Counted from the stretch's first letter, positions 51,456 through 61,342 are shown. The stretch: DNA of 64,000 nt from Lapidilactobacillus gannanensis (GCF_003946675.1 NZ_RHOT01000002.1:1-64000); one strand, 5' to 3'. Numbers and translations: made by a program. The notes: generated from the sequence alone by a model not told the origin.

Positions 51456-53360
51456 TTACTGCACCTTGGCAATTCGTCCCTGTTCAATATAAACACTTAA
51501 AATAGCTAAGTCAGCTGGATTGACCCCACTAATTCTTGATGCTTGGGCAATCGTTTCTGGCTGAATTTTCGTCAATTTCTGGCGAGCTTCAGTTGCTAAA
51601 CCATTAATAGCCTCATAATCGATTCCAGTTGGAATTTGCTTAGCTTCTAAGCGACGTAAGCGCGCGATTTTCTGCTGTTCTTTATCAATATAGCCAGCAT
51701 ACTTTGTTTGAATCTCAACTTGTTCAGCGCTATAACGGTCCAATGCTGGTTCCGCTGCCGGAATAATCGTCAATAAATCAGCATAACTAATTTGCGGCCG
51801 CTTGAGAAATTCACTGGCCAAAATACCATCTTGTAACGGCGCCATCTCTTTAGCAGCTAACAATTCAGCTACACCAGGTTGTTTAGGCTTGATTCGATAA
51901 GTCGCCAGTCGTTTTAACTCCGCAGTAATGGCAGCTTTTTTTGCTAAGAACTGCTGATAACGTTCTTCAGAAATTAGGCCTAACTGATAACCTTTCTCAG
52001 TTAACCGTAAATCAGCGTTATCATGGCGTAAAATCAAGCGATATTCAGCACGACTAGTTAATAAACGATAAGGCTCATTAGTACCCTTCGTCACTAAATC
52101 ATCAATCATAACGCCGATATAAGCCTCATCACGACCTAAAGTAAAGGCTGGTTTACCTGCCGCCCGTAAAGCAGCATTGATTCCAGCAACAATTCCTTGG
52201 CCACCGGCTTCTTCATAGCCAGAAGTGCCATTCATCTGTCCGGCAGTAAATAAGTTTTTAACTACTTTAGTCTCTAAACTATGCGTTAATTGCCAAGGCT
52301 CCACAACATCATATTCAATCGCATAACCAGGACGCATTAATTCAGCATGCTCTAATCCAGCAACTGAATGCAACATCTTTAACTGAATTTCTTCGGGCAT
52401 TGAGGTTGAGAAGTCGCCGACATAATATTCCTCAGTGTGACGGCCCTCTGGCTCCAAAAATAATTGATGCCGTGGTTTGTCAGCAAAGCGGACAATTTTA
52501 TCTTCGATTGATGGGCAATAACGGGGCCCAACCCCTTCAATAATCCCGGAGAACATTGGCGCCCGATCTAAATTATCACGAATAATTTGATGAGTCGTAC
52601 CATTCGTATAAGTCATCCAGCAGGATAATTGATCTTTAACATAAGCTGAATCTGGCGTTAAATATGAGAAATGATGTGGCGTTTTGTCGCCAGGTTGTTC
52701 AATTGTTTTATCGTAATCAATCGTATTACCATCAACACGTGGCGGTGTTCCTGTCTTAAAGCGCCGTAACTTGAAGCCTAATTTTTCCAAGTTTTCTGAT
52801 AACTTAATGGAAGGTAATGAATTATTAGGACCAGATGAATAAGTTAATTCACCAATAATAATTTTACCCCGTGAAGAAGTACCGGCCGTTAAAACCACAC
52901 TTTTAGCAAAATATTCAGCGCCGGTTGCAGTTACAACCCCCTGACAAACACCATCTTTAACGATTACTTCATCAACGACGCCTTGCCGTAAAGTTAGGTT
53001 CGGTTCTTTCTCAATCGTGTCTTTCATAACGGCGTGATAATCGGCCTTGTCAGCTTGGGCGCGTAAGGCGCGGACTGCTGGTCCCTTACCAGTATTCAAC
53101 ATGCGCATCTGAATGTAAGTCGCATCAATATTGCGCCCCATTTGGCCACCGAGAGCATCAATTTCGCGAACGACGGTCCCTTTAGCCGGACCACCAACAG
53201 AAGGATTACATGGCATAAAGGCCACCATATCCAAATTAATTGTTAATAATAATGTTTTTTGTCCCATACGTGCTGCTGCCAAAGCTGCTTCTGAACCAGC
53301 GTGACCTGCACCAACGACAATAACATCATATTCTTTTGAAGGATACCGCTTTACTTCCAA
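51456..53360 (-). CDS. mnmG: tRNA uridine-5-carboxymethylaminomethyl modification enzyme MnmG
   Basis: MnmG with MnmE adds the carboxymethylaminomethyl group to U34 of several tRNAs. The 634-residue flavoprotein begins with the Rossmann motif [15 protein letters not shown], has the [11 protein letters not shown] signature with conserved Cys, and [19 protein letters not shown]. The start is a TTG ([13 protein letters not shown]) behind a modest AGG. It is 8 bp after mnmE. Confidence 0.95.
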   Translation of the reverse strand: MEVKRYPSKEYDVIVVGAGHAGSEAALAAARMGQKTLLLTINLDMVAFMPCNPSVGGPAKGTVVREIDALGGQMGRNIDATYIQMRMLNTGKGPAVRALRAQADKADYHAVMKDTIEKEPNLTLRQGVVDEVIVKDGVCQGVVTATGAEYFAKSVVLTAGTSSRGKIIIGELTYSSGPNNSLPSIKLSENLEKLGFKLRRFKTGTPPRVDGNTIDYDKTIEQPGDKTPHHFSYLTPDSAYVKDQLSCWMTYTNGTTHQIIRDNLDRAPMFSGIIEGVGPRYCPSIEDKIVRFADKPRHQLFLEPEGRHTEEYYVGDFSTSMPEEIQLKMLHSVAGLEHAELMRPGYAIEYDVVEPWQLTHSLETKVVKNLFTAGQMNGTSGYEEAGGQGIVAGINAALRAAGKPAFTLGRDEAYIGVMIDDLVTKGTNEPYRLLTSRAEYRLILRHDNADLRLTEKGYQLGLISEERYQQFLAKKAAITAELKRLATYRIKPKQPGVAELLAAKEMAPLQDGILASEFLKRPQISYADLLTIIPAAEPALDRYSAEQVEIQTKYAGYIDKEQQKIARLRRLEAKQIPTGIDYEAINGLATEARQKLTKIQPETIAQASRISGVNPADLAILSVYIEQGRIAKVQ

Positions 53361-53368
53361 ATTTTAAC

Positions 53369-54754
53369 CTACTTTCCTAAACAAAACTGACTAAACAGTT
53401 GGGTAATTAATTCATCAGGGGCACTTTCACCGGTAATTTCGCCTAGTTTATCCCAACAAGTTGTCATATCGATTTGTACTAAATCGACTGGCAAGCCTTG
53501 ATTCAGACCAGCTAGCACTTGTTGTAACGAAGCCCGTGCTTGTTGTAACAAGCCAATTTGCCGATTATTCGACACTAAAATATCTTTTTGTTGATTTTCA
53601 ATCCCACCGAAGAATAAAGTTTTAATCTCGGTTTCAATCTTAGTCAAACCAACTTTAGTTTTAACTGAAGCCACAATGGGATCTTCAGTGACACCAAGTG
53701 CTGCCAGAGTTGCTGGCGTAATTTGTGAGGTTAAATCGGCTTTGTTTAATACAATCATTCGTTTTTGTTGAGCCGTCAAATCAAGTAATTGCCGATCCTC
53801 TTTAGTTAGCGCCTCACTGGCGTCCAGTACCAAGATCACTAAATCAGCTTCCGACAAAGCCTTTTTACTTCGGGCAACCCCAATTTTCTCAACCTTATCA
53901 TTCGTGTCATGAATCCCGGCAGTATCGATCAATTTCAGTGGCACGCCTTGAACATTAACATATTCTTCCAAGACATCCCGCGTGGTCCCAGCAACATCAG
54001 TGACAATTGCCTTATCTTCATGCAATAAATAATTTAACAGGGAAGACTTACCGACATTCGGCCGGCCAATGATGGCAGTCGCTAAACCTTCGCGTAAAAT
54101 CTTGCCTTGATTGGCAGTCGCTAATAATTGATCAATTTCGTGTTCGACCTGAATTGCTTTTTCCCGCAACATTTGCGCGGTCAATTGTTCCTCATCATAC
54201 TCAGGATAATCAATGTTCACTTCAACTTGTGCCAAAACTTGTAAAATTTCTTGACGAAGATTTTTGATCAAATGTTGCAGGTTACCATCTAATTGATTTA
54301 AAGCAACTTTCATCGCCTGATCAGTCTTAGCCCGGATCAAGTCCATCACTGATTCTGCTTGCGTTAGATCAATTCGACCGTTTAAGAAAGCTCGTTTGGT
54401 AAATTCACCAGGTTCGGCCATCCGCGCGCCAACAGCCAATAATAATTGTAAAATCCGATTAGTCGCTACAATGCCACCATGACAATTAATTTCCACAACA
54501 TCTTCACGAGTAAAAGTCTTCGGTGCCAACATGACTGACACCATTACTTCATCCATTTCTTGCTGGTCACGCGGATCAACAATATGCCCATAATGAATCG
54601 TATGACTAGCTACTTTTGTTAAATTAGCACCCTTAAAAACGTGATTAGCCAAAGCCACTGCCTGATCACCAGATAGCCGCACAATTGAGATTGCCCCTTC
54701 ACCAGGCGGTGTTGAAATGGCGGCGATGGTATCATACTCCGTTACAGTTGCCAT
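53369..54754 (-). CDS. mnmE: tRNA modification GTPase MnmE
   Basis: MnmE is the GTPase partner of MnmG. The 461-residue protein has an N-terminal tetrahydrofolate-binding domain ([20 protein letters not shown]), a central helical domain and an inserted G domain with [24 protein letters not shown] and NKAD, and ends in the FCLGK catalytic cysteine motif. It is preceded by a hairpin with a T-tract that may attenuate transcription. Confidence 0.95.
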   Translation of the reverse strand: MATVTEYDTIAAISTPPGEGAISIVRLSGDQAVALANHVFKGANLTKVASHTIHYGHIVDPRDQQEMDEVMVSVMLAPKTFTREDVVEINCHGGIVATNRILQLLLAVGARMAEPGEFTKRAFLNGRIDLTQAESVMDLIRAKTDQAMKVALNQLDGNLQHLIKNLRQEILQVLAQVEVNIDYPEYDEEQLTAQMLREKAIQVEHEIDQLLATANQGKILREGLATAIIGRPNVGKSSLLNYLLHEDKAIVTDVAGTTRDVLEEYVNVQGVPLKLIDTAGIHDTNDKVEKIGVARSKKALSEADLVILVLDASEALTKEDRQLLDLTAQQKRMIVLNKADLTSQITPATLAALGVTEDPIVASVKTKVGLTKIETEIKTLFFGGIENQQKDILVSNNRQIGLLQQARASLQQVLAGLNQGLPVDLVQIDMTTCWDKLGEITGESAPDELITQLFSQFCLGK

Positions 54755-54784
54755 ATTTGCAAAAACCTCTTTCTATTTATAAAC

Positions 54785-54870
54785 ATAAAAAAAGTGCCTA
54801 AAATCCACCATTCCCGTCAGCTAACCAATTAAATTGATCCACTAAAAAGAGAATGGCAGATAAAGCACTT
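54785..54870 (-). promoter_or_regulatory. attenuator-like hairpin in the mnmE leader
   Basis: On the minus strand AAGTGCTTTATCTGCCATTC pairs with GAATGGTGGATTTTAGGCAC plus TT and ends in seven Ts, 31 bases before the mnmE ATG. Transcripts from any promoter further upstream must pass it. The loop is long (about 35 nt), leaving room for an alternative fold. Confidence 0.45.
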
Positions 54871-54939
54871 TGACTACTTCATCAATTCAGTTTGTAGACA
54901 TAATATAAGCCAAAAAGAACAATTTGTCAAAAAATCAGA

Positions 54940-55051
54940 GTGTGAGGAGCGACGGGTTTTTGGCGTAGCGTAATTTCGATAATTTGATTGGGCACTGCGA
55001 GTGACCGAGCAAATTATCAAATTAGGCCTAGCCATTTGTCGCTCCGAACAC
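54940..55051 (+). repeat. family-2 structured repeat, copy 3
   Basis: The outer stem is GTGTGAGGAGCGAC (54940-54953) with GTCGCTCCGAACAC (55038-55051), inner stem GATAATTTG (54978-54986) with CAAATTATC (55010-55018), tip CACT/AGTG. All three helices have other letters than copy 1. Confidence 0.75.
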
Positions 55052-55287
55052 GTTTCAGCATCACAAAAGATAAAACCATGGTGAAGTTTTGAAACAGAAC
55101 TGGTTTTGACTCGATTCTGGGCTTGCTGGTTGTGGAACGCGGCCGGATTGAGGTTGACAACAACGCCCGCTATGTTGCTGGTACCTGCCTCTCTTAACTA
55201 GAAAATGGGGAACGACTTAAACTAATTCAAATTAGCGATGTTACACCTAAATTAAAACTTGTGTTTAAGATTGTTAGAATAACAGAC

Positions 55288-55315
55288 TTGCTTTTGAACA
55301 GTTTAATGATACAAT
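55288..55315 (+). promoter_or_regulatory. promoter of the antitoxin RNA
   Basis: TTGCTT at 55288-55293, 16-bp spacer, TACAAT at 55310-55315 with a TG two bases before it (extended -10). Confidence 0.7.
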
Positions 55316-55321
55316 GAACTT

Positions 55322-55388
55322 ACAAAAGTGATTCAATAGATTAGTCACCAAAGCCCACAACTATTGCTGGTAGTTGTGGGCTTTTTTT
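55322..55388 (+). ncRNA. antitoxin RNA of an Fst-like type I system
   Basis: Predicted RNA of about 67 nt from the promoter at 55288-55315 to the perfect 14-bp terminator at 55350-55384 (AAAGCCCACAACTA/TAGTTGTGGGCTTT plus T4). Its 5' half, GATTCAATAGATTAGTCACC (55330-55349), is complementary, apart from a two-base bulge, to the ribosome binding site and start of the toxin mRNA, GGTGACTAATCATGATTGAA. Size, convergence and shared terminator match RNA II of the enterococcal par/fst locus. The transcription start is estimated, not known. Confidence 0.78.
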
Positions 55389-55438
55389 ACATTTATTTAG
55401 TTAATAAACGGGTGGGTTGAATGATTGCCTTGGAATTA

Positions 55439-55519
55439 CTACTTGTGGTTACTCAACCAATAATTAAAAAGTGCCAGTAAGACACCCACAAGTAACTGAA
55501 CCAAAAGCGATTCAATCAT
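55439..55519 (-). CDS. Fst/Lpt-like type I toxin (26 residues)
   Basis: The frame encodes a hydrophobic peptide, MIESLLVQLLVGVLLALFNY followed by WLSNHK. It shows the Fst pattern: one membrane helix containing VG, then LF-x-x-WL and a short polar tail. Fst toxins insert in the membrane and disturb chromosome segregation and envelope integrity. The ribosome binding site is GGAGGTGA. The typical AP before VG is replaced by QLL. Downstream is the shared terminator; the antisense RNA covers the translation start through the direct repeats 55330-55349 and 55509-55530. It sits between mnmE and jag. Confidence 0.8.
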   Translation of the reverse strand: MIESLLVQLLVGVLLALFNYWLSNHK

Positions 55520-55607
55520 GATTAGTCACCTCCAATCTGTTGCAGTTTTTGCCGACAGATTGACAGGGCCTATTAAGTAAATCCAACATTTATCCTGAGC
55601 CCAAACA

Positions 55608-55656
55608 AAAAGTACAACCCAACTGCCCTTCAGCAGTCACGGTTGTACTTTTTAAA
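55608..55656 (-). terminator. terminator after jag
   Basis: AAAAAGTACAACCGTGACTG pairs with CAGTTGGGTTGTACTTTTT on the minus strand; it closes the rnpA-yidC-jag unit. Confidence 0.8.
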
Positions 55657-55660
55657 TTTT

Positions 55661-56485
55661 TTAAGGTAATTTAACTGTTTTCCGTGGTGCAATCACAACA
55701 TAACGTTCAGGATCATTTCCCTCAGAGAATGTCTCAACATAAGGACTGTCAGCTAATAACGTATGAATTAGCTTTCGCTCAAATGAGGGCATTGGGTCCA
55801 AGTAAACCGCTTGATGATCAGCAATCACATCGCGAGCAGTCCGCTTGGCTAATGCCGTTAATGCGCGTTCCCGCCGTTCGCGGTAATCGCCAACATTCAA
55901 GACAATAATTTGATGAGTCCGGCCGCGATGGTTGAAGAACGTCTGACTTAAATACTGTAAAGAATTAATTGAACGACCATGCTTGCCAATCAGTAATCCT
56001 TCTTTAGCCGTATCTAAATGAAATGTAATTTCTTGTGGTTTCTGTTCAACGCGGACCAATGAAGGTGCACCTAACCGTTTCGTTAAGTCAGTTAAATAAA
56101 CTGCCAAATCTTTAACTGCCTGTTCATCACTACGCGGTGTTTCCGTAGCTGACTTGGTTTTAGGCTTAGTTGCCACCGCAGTTTTAGGCGTGATCGCAGC
56201 TGATTGAGCTGACTGCACCTTAGACTTAGCTACTGACCGTTGTGGATCATTAGCCGCATCAGCCCGCATATGTTGCTGCATCTTTTGTTCATTGACTTGC
56301 TGTTTCTTAGCTTTGGCCGCTGATGAAATGACTACCTCAACTAAAGCTGTTTTCTTACCAATTCCAAGAAAACCACGACTTGCTGGACGAATGATTTGAA
56401 TCGTGGCCTCAGCTTTGGTTAACTTTAATTCACTTAAACCTTTTGTAATTGCAGCGTCGACAGTGACGCCTTCGAATTGTGCCAT
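55661..56485 (-). CDS. jag: RNA-binding protein Jag (KhpB)
   Basis: The 274-residue protein has a Jag-N domain (1-50, EVTVDAAITKGLSELKLTKA-like), a variable Ala/Lys-rich linker (about 60-120), a KH domain with LLIGKHGRSINSLQYL and an R3H domain (VYLDPMPSFERKLIHTLLAD, R-x-x-x-H type). KhpB pairs with KhpA and affects cell elongation. It follows yidC, the common arrangement. Confidence 0.93.
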   Translation of the reverse strand: MAQFEGVTVDAAITKGLSELKLTKAEATIQIIRPASRGFLGIGKKTALVEVVISSAAKAKKQQVNEQKMQQHMRADAANDPQRSVAKSKVQSAQSAAITPKTAVATKPKTKSATETPRSDEQAVKDLAVYLTDLTKRLGAPSLVRVEQKPQEITFHLDTAKEGLLIGKHGRSINSLQYLSQTFFNHRGRTHQIIVLNVGDYRERRERALTALAKRTARDVIADHQAVYLDPMPSFERKLIHTLLADSPYVETFSEGNDPERYVVIAPRKTVKLP

Positions 56486-56517
56486 TGATCACTCACTCCA
56501 GTTTCTTAAACTTGAAA

Positions 56518-57360
56518 TTAATGACGGCGATAAGCACGTTTTCGTGCCCGTCGTAACGCCTTTTCTTTTTCGCGTTTTTCCGCTTCTTTTGCTTCACGCT
56601 CACGCCGAGCCTTGAATGGGTTTTGTAGAATCAGTGTCTGGACAACTTGGAAAGCATTGGAAACAACCCAGTACAAGGAAATAGCTGAGGCAATATTCAA
56701 CGCTGGAATCATGATCATTAGAGGCATCACATACATCATCACTTTGCCAGAAGCACCGGACTGTGGCATCGACATATTACTGATATAAGTTGCTAAGAAC
56801 GTAAAGATCCCGGCCAAAATCGCCATAATGTAATAAGGATCCTTTTGACCTAACTGCATCCAAAGGAAGGTCCCTTGACGCAATTCAGTTGTCCGAAAAA
56901 TTGCTTGGTACAAGGCATACATAAATGGTAACTGAATCAACATTGGCAAACAGCCCATTAATGGATTAACGCCAGCTTCAGACATTAACTTCTGGGACTC
57001 TTGCCGTAATGTTTGTTGCGTCTCAGCATCTTTAGCACTGTATTTCTTTTGTAAAGCTTGCAATTCTGGTTGAATCGCACTTTGCTTCTGCATATTCTTA
57101 GTGCTGAAATGGTTCAGCGGTAATAAAATAATCCGCACAATAATGGTGAAAACCACAATTGCCCAGCCATAACTATTACCCAAGAATGATGCAATTTTCA
57201 AAATGAACCAAGAGAATGGATACAAAATATAATGATCCCAAAAACCAGGTGTTTTACTAGTAATTGGGGCATTTAAATTAGAACAGCCGGCCAAAATAAT
57301 AACAAGACTTAATAATGAGACCAGCAAAATAATTTTCTTTAACTGTGGTCGTTTCTTCAC
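56518..57360 (-). CDS. yidC: membrane protein insertase YidC/OxaA
   Basis: YidC inserts and folds membrane proteins with or without Sec. The 280-residue lipoprotein has a signal peptide with lipobox LAGCS, the first family segment GWAIVVFTIIVRIILLPLN and PLMGCLPMLIQLPFMYALY, and a basic tail (ALRRARKRAYRRH) that can bind ribosomes. The start is a GTG behind GAGGGA; a TTG seven codons upstream overlaps the rnpA stop. Confidence 0.94.
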   Translation of the reverse strand: MKKRPQLKKIILLVSLLSLVIILAGCSNLNAPITSKTPGFWDHYILYPFSWFILKIASFLGNSYGWAIVVFTIIVRIILLPLNHFSTKNMQKQSAIQPELQALQKKYSAKDAETQQTLRQESQKLMSEAGVNPLMGCLPMLIQLPFMYALYQAIFRTTELRQGTFLWMQLGQKDPYYIMAILAGIFTFLATYISNMSMPQSGASGKVMMYVMPLMIMIPALNIASAISLYWVVSNAFQVVQTLILQNPFKARREREAKEAEKREKEKALRRARKRAYRRH

Positions 57361-57377
57361 TAATTTTCCCTCACGAA

Positions 57378-57743
57378 TCAATCGACTTGATTTCCTTGTT
57401 TTGGATTCAACAACTGACTCAATTTTAGCACATGGATCAGATTTGTTTTAGTCTCTTTCATATCTAAATTTTTAGCATTCTTACGCGCAATCACTAAAAA
57501 GTCCACATCTTGCCGCAATTGCGGTTCCAATTCCTGCAGACTTTGACGGATATAACGTTTAATTTGATTACGACAAACGGCGGTGTGGCCAACTTTTTTG
57601 CCCACAGAAATACCCACACGAAAATGAGCTTGCCCAGGCTTGGTCAGCTGATAAATCACAAAATTACGATTTGCTTTCGAGTGGCCAGCTTCAAAAACTT
57701 GTTGAAACTCCCGCTCTTTTTTAACTCGATAACGTTTACGCAT
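57378..57743 (-). CDS. rnpA: ribonuclease P protein component
   Basis: RnpA assists the RNA subunit in maturing tRNA 5' ends. The 121-residue basic protein has [17 protein letters not shown] at the start, NFVIYQL and the hallmark [15 protein letters not shown] (RNR-like motif), then [10 protein letters not shown]. The ATG is preferred over an in-frame GTG seven codons upstream. It overlaps the beginning of yidC region. Confidence 0.93.
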   Translation of the reverse strand: MRKRYRVKKEREFQQVFEAGHSKANRNFVIYQLTKPGQAHFRVGISVGKKVGHTAVCRNQIKRYIRQSLQELEPQLRQDVDFLVIARKNAKNLDMKETKTNLIHVLKLSQLLNPKQGNQVD

Positions 57744-57819
57744 TACACGAACCCAAACTTTCACTCAGTAAAATAAAAAATAACGAGTTTGCTAAAAAGC
57801 ACTTAATTGCTTTTAAAGT

Positions 57820-57953
57820 CAAAAACACCGATATCCGCAAATTGGATAGCGGTGTTTTCGGATCAAGCAATTGAGCAGCTCTTTTTCGAAATACTACCAA
57901 AATTAGATCAGTCATTTACCGACCTAATAAAAAAACCACTGAAACTTCAGTGG
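57820..57953 (-). terminator. two hairpins between rpmH and rnpA
   Basis: Directly after rpmH (minus strand) CCACTGAAGTTTCAGTGG is followed by TTTTTTT (about 57930-57953). A second hairpin, AACACCGCTATCC with GGATATCGGTGTT and T5, lies at 57822-57857. They limit read-through from rpmH into rnpA and may set their different levels. Confidence 0.75.
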
Positions 57954-57955
57954 CC

Positions 57956-58096
57956 TTAAGCAGATAACACTTTTCTACCTTTAGTACGACGTCTTGCTAA
58001 TACTTTACGGCCGTTTTTAGTGCTCATCCGTTTCATGAAACCGTGAACGCGTTGACGATGACGTTTCTTTGGTTGATATGTCCGTTTTGTTGTCAT
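57956..58096 (-). CDS. rpmH: 50S ribosomal protein L34
   Basis: A 46-residue, strongly basic protein beginning [20 protein letters not shown] and ending [11 protein letters not shown], the L34 pattern. An AGGAGGTGCC ribosome binding site precedes it. Its place next to oriC, divergent from dnaA, is conserved in Firmicutes. Confidence 0.97.
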   Translation of the reverse strand: MTTKRTYQPKKRHRQRVHGFMKRMSTKNGRKVLARRRTKGRKVLSA

Positions 58097-58139
58097 GTGT
58101 GTGGCACCTCCTAATATAAGTGGATACACCATGAAGATC

Positions 58140-58615
58140 GTTTTTTATCGAAAAGTTCTTCAAGCGCAATTACTTTAAATATATTATCATATACGCGCTT
58201 AAAAATAAACTAGCAGTTACGATTTTTTTCATAAAATATACATATTTTTCCAAATTTGCTTGTCAATAAGCTGTGGAAAAGTGTTTCTTTTTAAAGATCC
58301 TGTCCACTACTTTTGGGGATAAATTTAACAATTCACCGTTTTTGGGATAACTTTACGCACACCCTGGGGAATGGTGGATAACTTTAATGTAAGCTTGACC
58401 GCAAGCAGTTAGTTGTCCACAAGTTGTTGTTAATAGTCAGCAAACTTCTGAAAATGATCCACTTTATCAACAGCCTGTGGATAATTTTGGCCACACCTGT
58501 GCATTACTTTTATTTTTTATTGCCAAATCTGTGGAAAACTTTTTTATTTTCGGCTTATCTATTGTATACTAAAGCAAGTATCTTCATTTTTATTTCCGAA
58601 TAAAGGGGCGTCACC
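58140..58615. other. oriC: origin of replication oriC, part upstream of dnaA
   Basis: DnaA-box-like sites occur in both directions: TGTGGAAAA (58272), TTGTCCACA (58413), TTATCAACA (58464), TGTGGATAA (58476, a perfect consensus box) and TGTGGAAAA (58530), with further GGATAA-type sites between 58315 and 58385. The sequence is AT-rich. A dnaA promoter is suggested by TATACT at 58565-58570, so dnaA may be autoregulated by the neighbouring boxes. Confidence 0.88.
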
Positions 58616-59959
58616 ATGGATAACGCAAAATTACTATGGCAACAACTAGACGCCGAGTATAAGAAAACTTTCGAACCATTAAGCTATGACACTTGGATCA
58701 AAACTGTTGTGCCGCTGCAAGTGAGCAACCAAACGTTGGTATTGGAGGTACCTTCGCAGTACCACGCTGACTATTGGCGGATTCGGTTGATTGATCAAGC
58801 AACGGTTTCATTGCAAAAAATTAGTGGTGAGAATTTAAATATTAAACTCGTCGTCAAAAATGAACACGAGGATCCAGCAGCTAAGGAATACCCAGCTGTA
58901 ATCGATCCAGGAGAACCGGGGCAAGTTTATTCCCACGATACCCACTTAAATGATAAATACACCTTTGAAAATTTCGTCACTGGTGGCGGGAACTACTTAG
59001 CCCAAGCAGCGGCACTATCTGCTGCCGAAGAACCAGGGCAAATTTATAATCCGCTAAACATTTACGGCGGCGTGGGTTTAGGCAAAACCCATTTAATGCA
59101 GGCGATTGGCCATGAAGTTTTACGGCGCAATCCTAAGGCCAAAGTCAAGTATGTGACCAGTGAAGAATTCGCCAACGACTTCATTAACTCCATTCAAACT
59201 CGGCGTCAAGAAGAATTCCGTCGTGAATATCGTTCGGTAGATTTACTATTAGTCGATGATATTCAATTTTTCGCCGAAAAAGAAGCAACTCAAGAAGAGT
59301 TCTTCCATACTTTCAACAAATTATATGAAAATAAAAAACAAATCGTCCTCACTTCCGACCGCGTTCCTAACGAAATTCCTAAGTTGGAAGATCGTTTGGT
59401 TTCCCGATTTAAGTGGGGGTTGTCTACTGATATCACACCACCAGACTTGGAAACGCGAATTGCGATTTTGCGGAATAAGGCCCAAGCTGAAGGTCTCGAA
59501 ATTGATGACCAAACTTTAAGTTATATTGCCAGCCAAATCGATACCAATATTCGTGAACTTGAAGGTGCCTTAGTCCGCGTCCAAGCCTATTGCACCATCA
59601 ATAAAATCGACATCAATTTGGAAAATGCGATGGCGGCACTGCGCGGATTGCAGGAAATCTCCGCAGAACGCGGCTTATCAATTAGTAAGATTCAAGAAAT
59701 CGTCGCCCAATATTATCGGTTGCAAGTTTCTGATTTGACTGGGAAGAAACGAACTAAAAATATTGTTGAACCACGACAAATTGCGATGTATTTGTCGCGC
59801 GAACTGACTGAAAACTCCTTACCAAAAATTGGCAAAGAATTCGGTGGTAAGGATCACACGACTGTTATTCACGCTTACGATAAAATTAGCCAGAATTTAC
59901 TTAGTGATGCTGAACTGAAAAAACAATTAAGTGATCTCCGCAAATTATTGCAAGGCTAA
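58616..59959 (+). CDS. dnaA: chromosomal replication initiator DnaA
   Basis: DnaA opens oriC and loads the helicase. The 447-residue protein has domain I (LWQQLDAEYKKTFEPLSYDT), a short linker, the AAA+ domain with GGVGLGKTHLMQAIG and VDDIQFF, and the DNA-binding domain IV with GKEFGGKDHTTVIHAYDKI. The start follows AAAGGGGCG. Confidence 0.97.
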   Translation: MDNAKLLWQQLDAEYKKTFEPLSYDTWIKTVVPLQVSNQTLVLEVPSQYHADYWRIRLIDQATVSLQKISGENLNIKLVVKNEHEDPAAKEYPAVIDPGEPGQVYSHDTHLNDKYTFENFVTGGGNYLAQAAALSAAEEPGQIYNPLNIYGGVGLGKTHLMQAIGHEVLRRNPKAKVKYVTSEEFANDFINSIQTRRQEEFRREYRSVDLLLVDDIQFFAEKEATQEEFFHTFNKLYENKKQIVLTSDRVPNEIPKLEDRLVSRFKWGLSTDITPPDLETRIAILRNKAQAEGLEIDDQTLSYIASQIDTNIRELEGALVRVQAYCTINKIDINLENAMAALRGLQEISAERGLSISKIQEIVAQYYRLQVSDLTGKKRTKNIVEPRQIAMYLSRELTENSLPKIGKEFGGKDHTTVIHAYDKISQNLLSDAELKKQLSDLRKLLQG

Positions 59960-60133
59960 ATATGGCCCTGTGGATAATTAAAAAAAACATCCCCAAATCT
60001 GTCCACAAGTTATCCACAGTGGAAAACAAATAAAATCATTTATGCGGCCTAGTTTTCCACAGCTTCAACAGGCCCTACTATTATTACTTTAAATTCTTTA
60101 TATAATTAACTGCACACCTAGGAGGAACCTCTT
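59960..60133. other. oriC, DnaA-box cluster between dnaA and dnaN
   Basis: DnaA boxes: TGTGGATAA at 59969-59977 and TTATCCACA at 60010-60018 are perfect; TTTTCCACA (60053-60061) and a CTGTCCACA-type site are close. A TATAAT-like TATATAAT before dnaN and AGGAGG complete the dnaN start region. Two box clusters around dnaA are typical of bipartite Firmicutes origins. Confidence 0.85.
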
Positions 60134-61273
60134 ATGAAATTCACGATAAATAGAACTGCTTTTTTACGTTATTTCAACGACGTCTCACGTGCCATCCCTT
60201 CAAAAACGGCCATCTCAATTTTGACAGGCCTTAAATTAGATTTAACTAATGATGGCTTACAGCTTACTGGGAGCAATGCTGATATTTCAATCGAGTCATT
60301 TCTACCAGTTAGTGATGAGGAACTTGATTTACAAGTTGAATCAGTCGGCGCAGTTGTTTTAAGTGCGCGCTTCTTCGGGGAAGTCGTTAAACGCCTACCT
60401 GACGAAACTTTTACTTTTGACGTTCAAGACAATTTTCAAACTGTTCTGACTTCTGGCCAATCAGAATTTACGATCAATGGCTTTGATGCTAATAACTATC
60501 CGCGTTTACCAGAAATTGAAGAACAAAACGAACTGAAAATTAACGCTGACATTCTGCACGATTTGATCAACCAAACTGTTTTAGCCGTTTCTAATCAAGA
60601 AAGTCGCCCAATTTTAACTGGGGTTCATTTTCTGATCGACGGCAATGGCTTGTTAGCAGTTGCAACCGACAGTCATCGTTTAGCCCAACGCCGGTTAGAC
60701 TTGGAAAATATTACTGGAACTTATAACTTAGTGATTCCTGGTAAAAGTCTGCTAGAATTAGGCCGAATGTTAGCTGATCTTAAAGAAGATGTCAGCTTAA
60801 AAATCAATGAAAATCAGGTCTTATTCTCCTTTGGTAACACGAAATTCTATTCGCGCTTACTAGAAGGCAATTATCCAGACACAACAAAATTAATTCCGAC
60901 TGATGCCAATACAACCTTGCAATTAGCTGCTGGCGATTTGTTATCCGCAATCGACCGAGCGTCATTGTTGTCTCATGCTAGTCGCAGTAATGTGGTCCGT
61001 TTAATTTTGAACCCGGCTAATAATGTGGCGACTTTATCGAGTACTTCGCCAGATGTAGGGACCACTGAGGAAAACTTGCAAATTGCCACTTTGTCAGGTG
61101 AGGAGTTAGATATTTCCTTTAACCCAGATTATATGAAAGATGCCTTACGGGCCTTTGGTGCCACCGATATTATTTTGGCGTTCACCACTAACTTACGACC
61201 ATTTACGTTATACCCATCTGAGGATAAGGAACATTACATCCAATTGATTACCCCAGTCCGAACTTTTAATTAA
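60134..61273 (+). CDS. dnaN: DNA polymerase III beta subunit (sliding clamp)
   Basis: The 379-residue protein has the three repeated clamp domains, with the start MKFTINRTAFLRYFNDVSRA, the middle SRPILTGVHFLIDGNGLLAV stretch with TDSHRLA, and the C-terminal YIQLITPVRT. It follows AGGAGG. A terminator closes it; the usual yaaA-recF-gyrB genes do not follow. Confidence 0.96.
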   Translation: MKFTINRTAFLRYFNDVSRAIPSKTAISILTGLKLDLTNDGLQLTGSNADISIESFLPVSDEELDLQVESVGAVVLSARFFGEVVKRLPDETFTFDVQDNFQTVLTSGQSEFTINGFDANNYPRLPEIEEQNELKINADILHDLINQTVLAVSNQESRPILTGVHFLIDGNGLLAVATDSHRLAQRRLDLENITGTYNLVIPGKSLLELGRMLADLKEDVSLKINENQVLFSFGNTKFYSRLLEGNYPDTTKLIPTDANTTLQLAAGDLLSAIDRASLLSHASRSNVVRLILNPANNVATLSSTSPDVGTTEENLQIATLSGEELDISFNPDYMKDALRAFGATDIILAFTTNLRPFTLYPSEDKEHYIQLITPVRTFN

Positions 61274-61290
61274 AAAAGAAAAACATGTTT

Positions 61291-61342
61291 CGCTGCAGCG
61301 TTGATTTTGACTTTTAGTCAGAACCGGCGCTGCTTTTTTATG
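61291..61342 (+). terminator. terminator of dnaN
   Basis: GCAGCGTTGATTTTGAC pairs (with mismatches) with GTCAGAACCGGCGCTGC, followed by TTTTTT. Confidence 0.7.

Larger units (their letters stand above)
54871..55320. other. intergenic region with family-2 and family-1 fragments
   Basis: A family-2 element (54940-55051) is followed by a partial family-1 unit (TGAAACAGAACTGGTTTTGA, then GGTTGTGGAACGCGGCCGGA to about 55150). No gene is visible. Confidence 0.6.
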
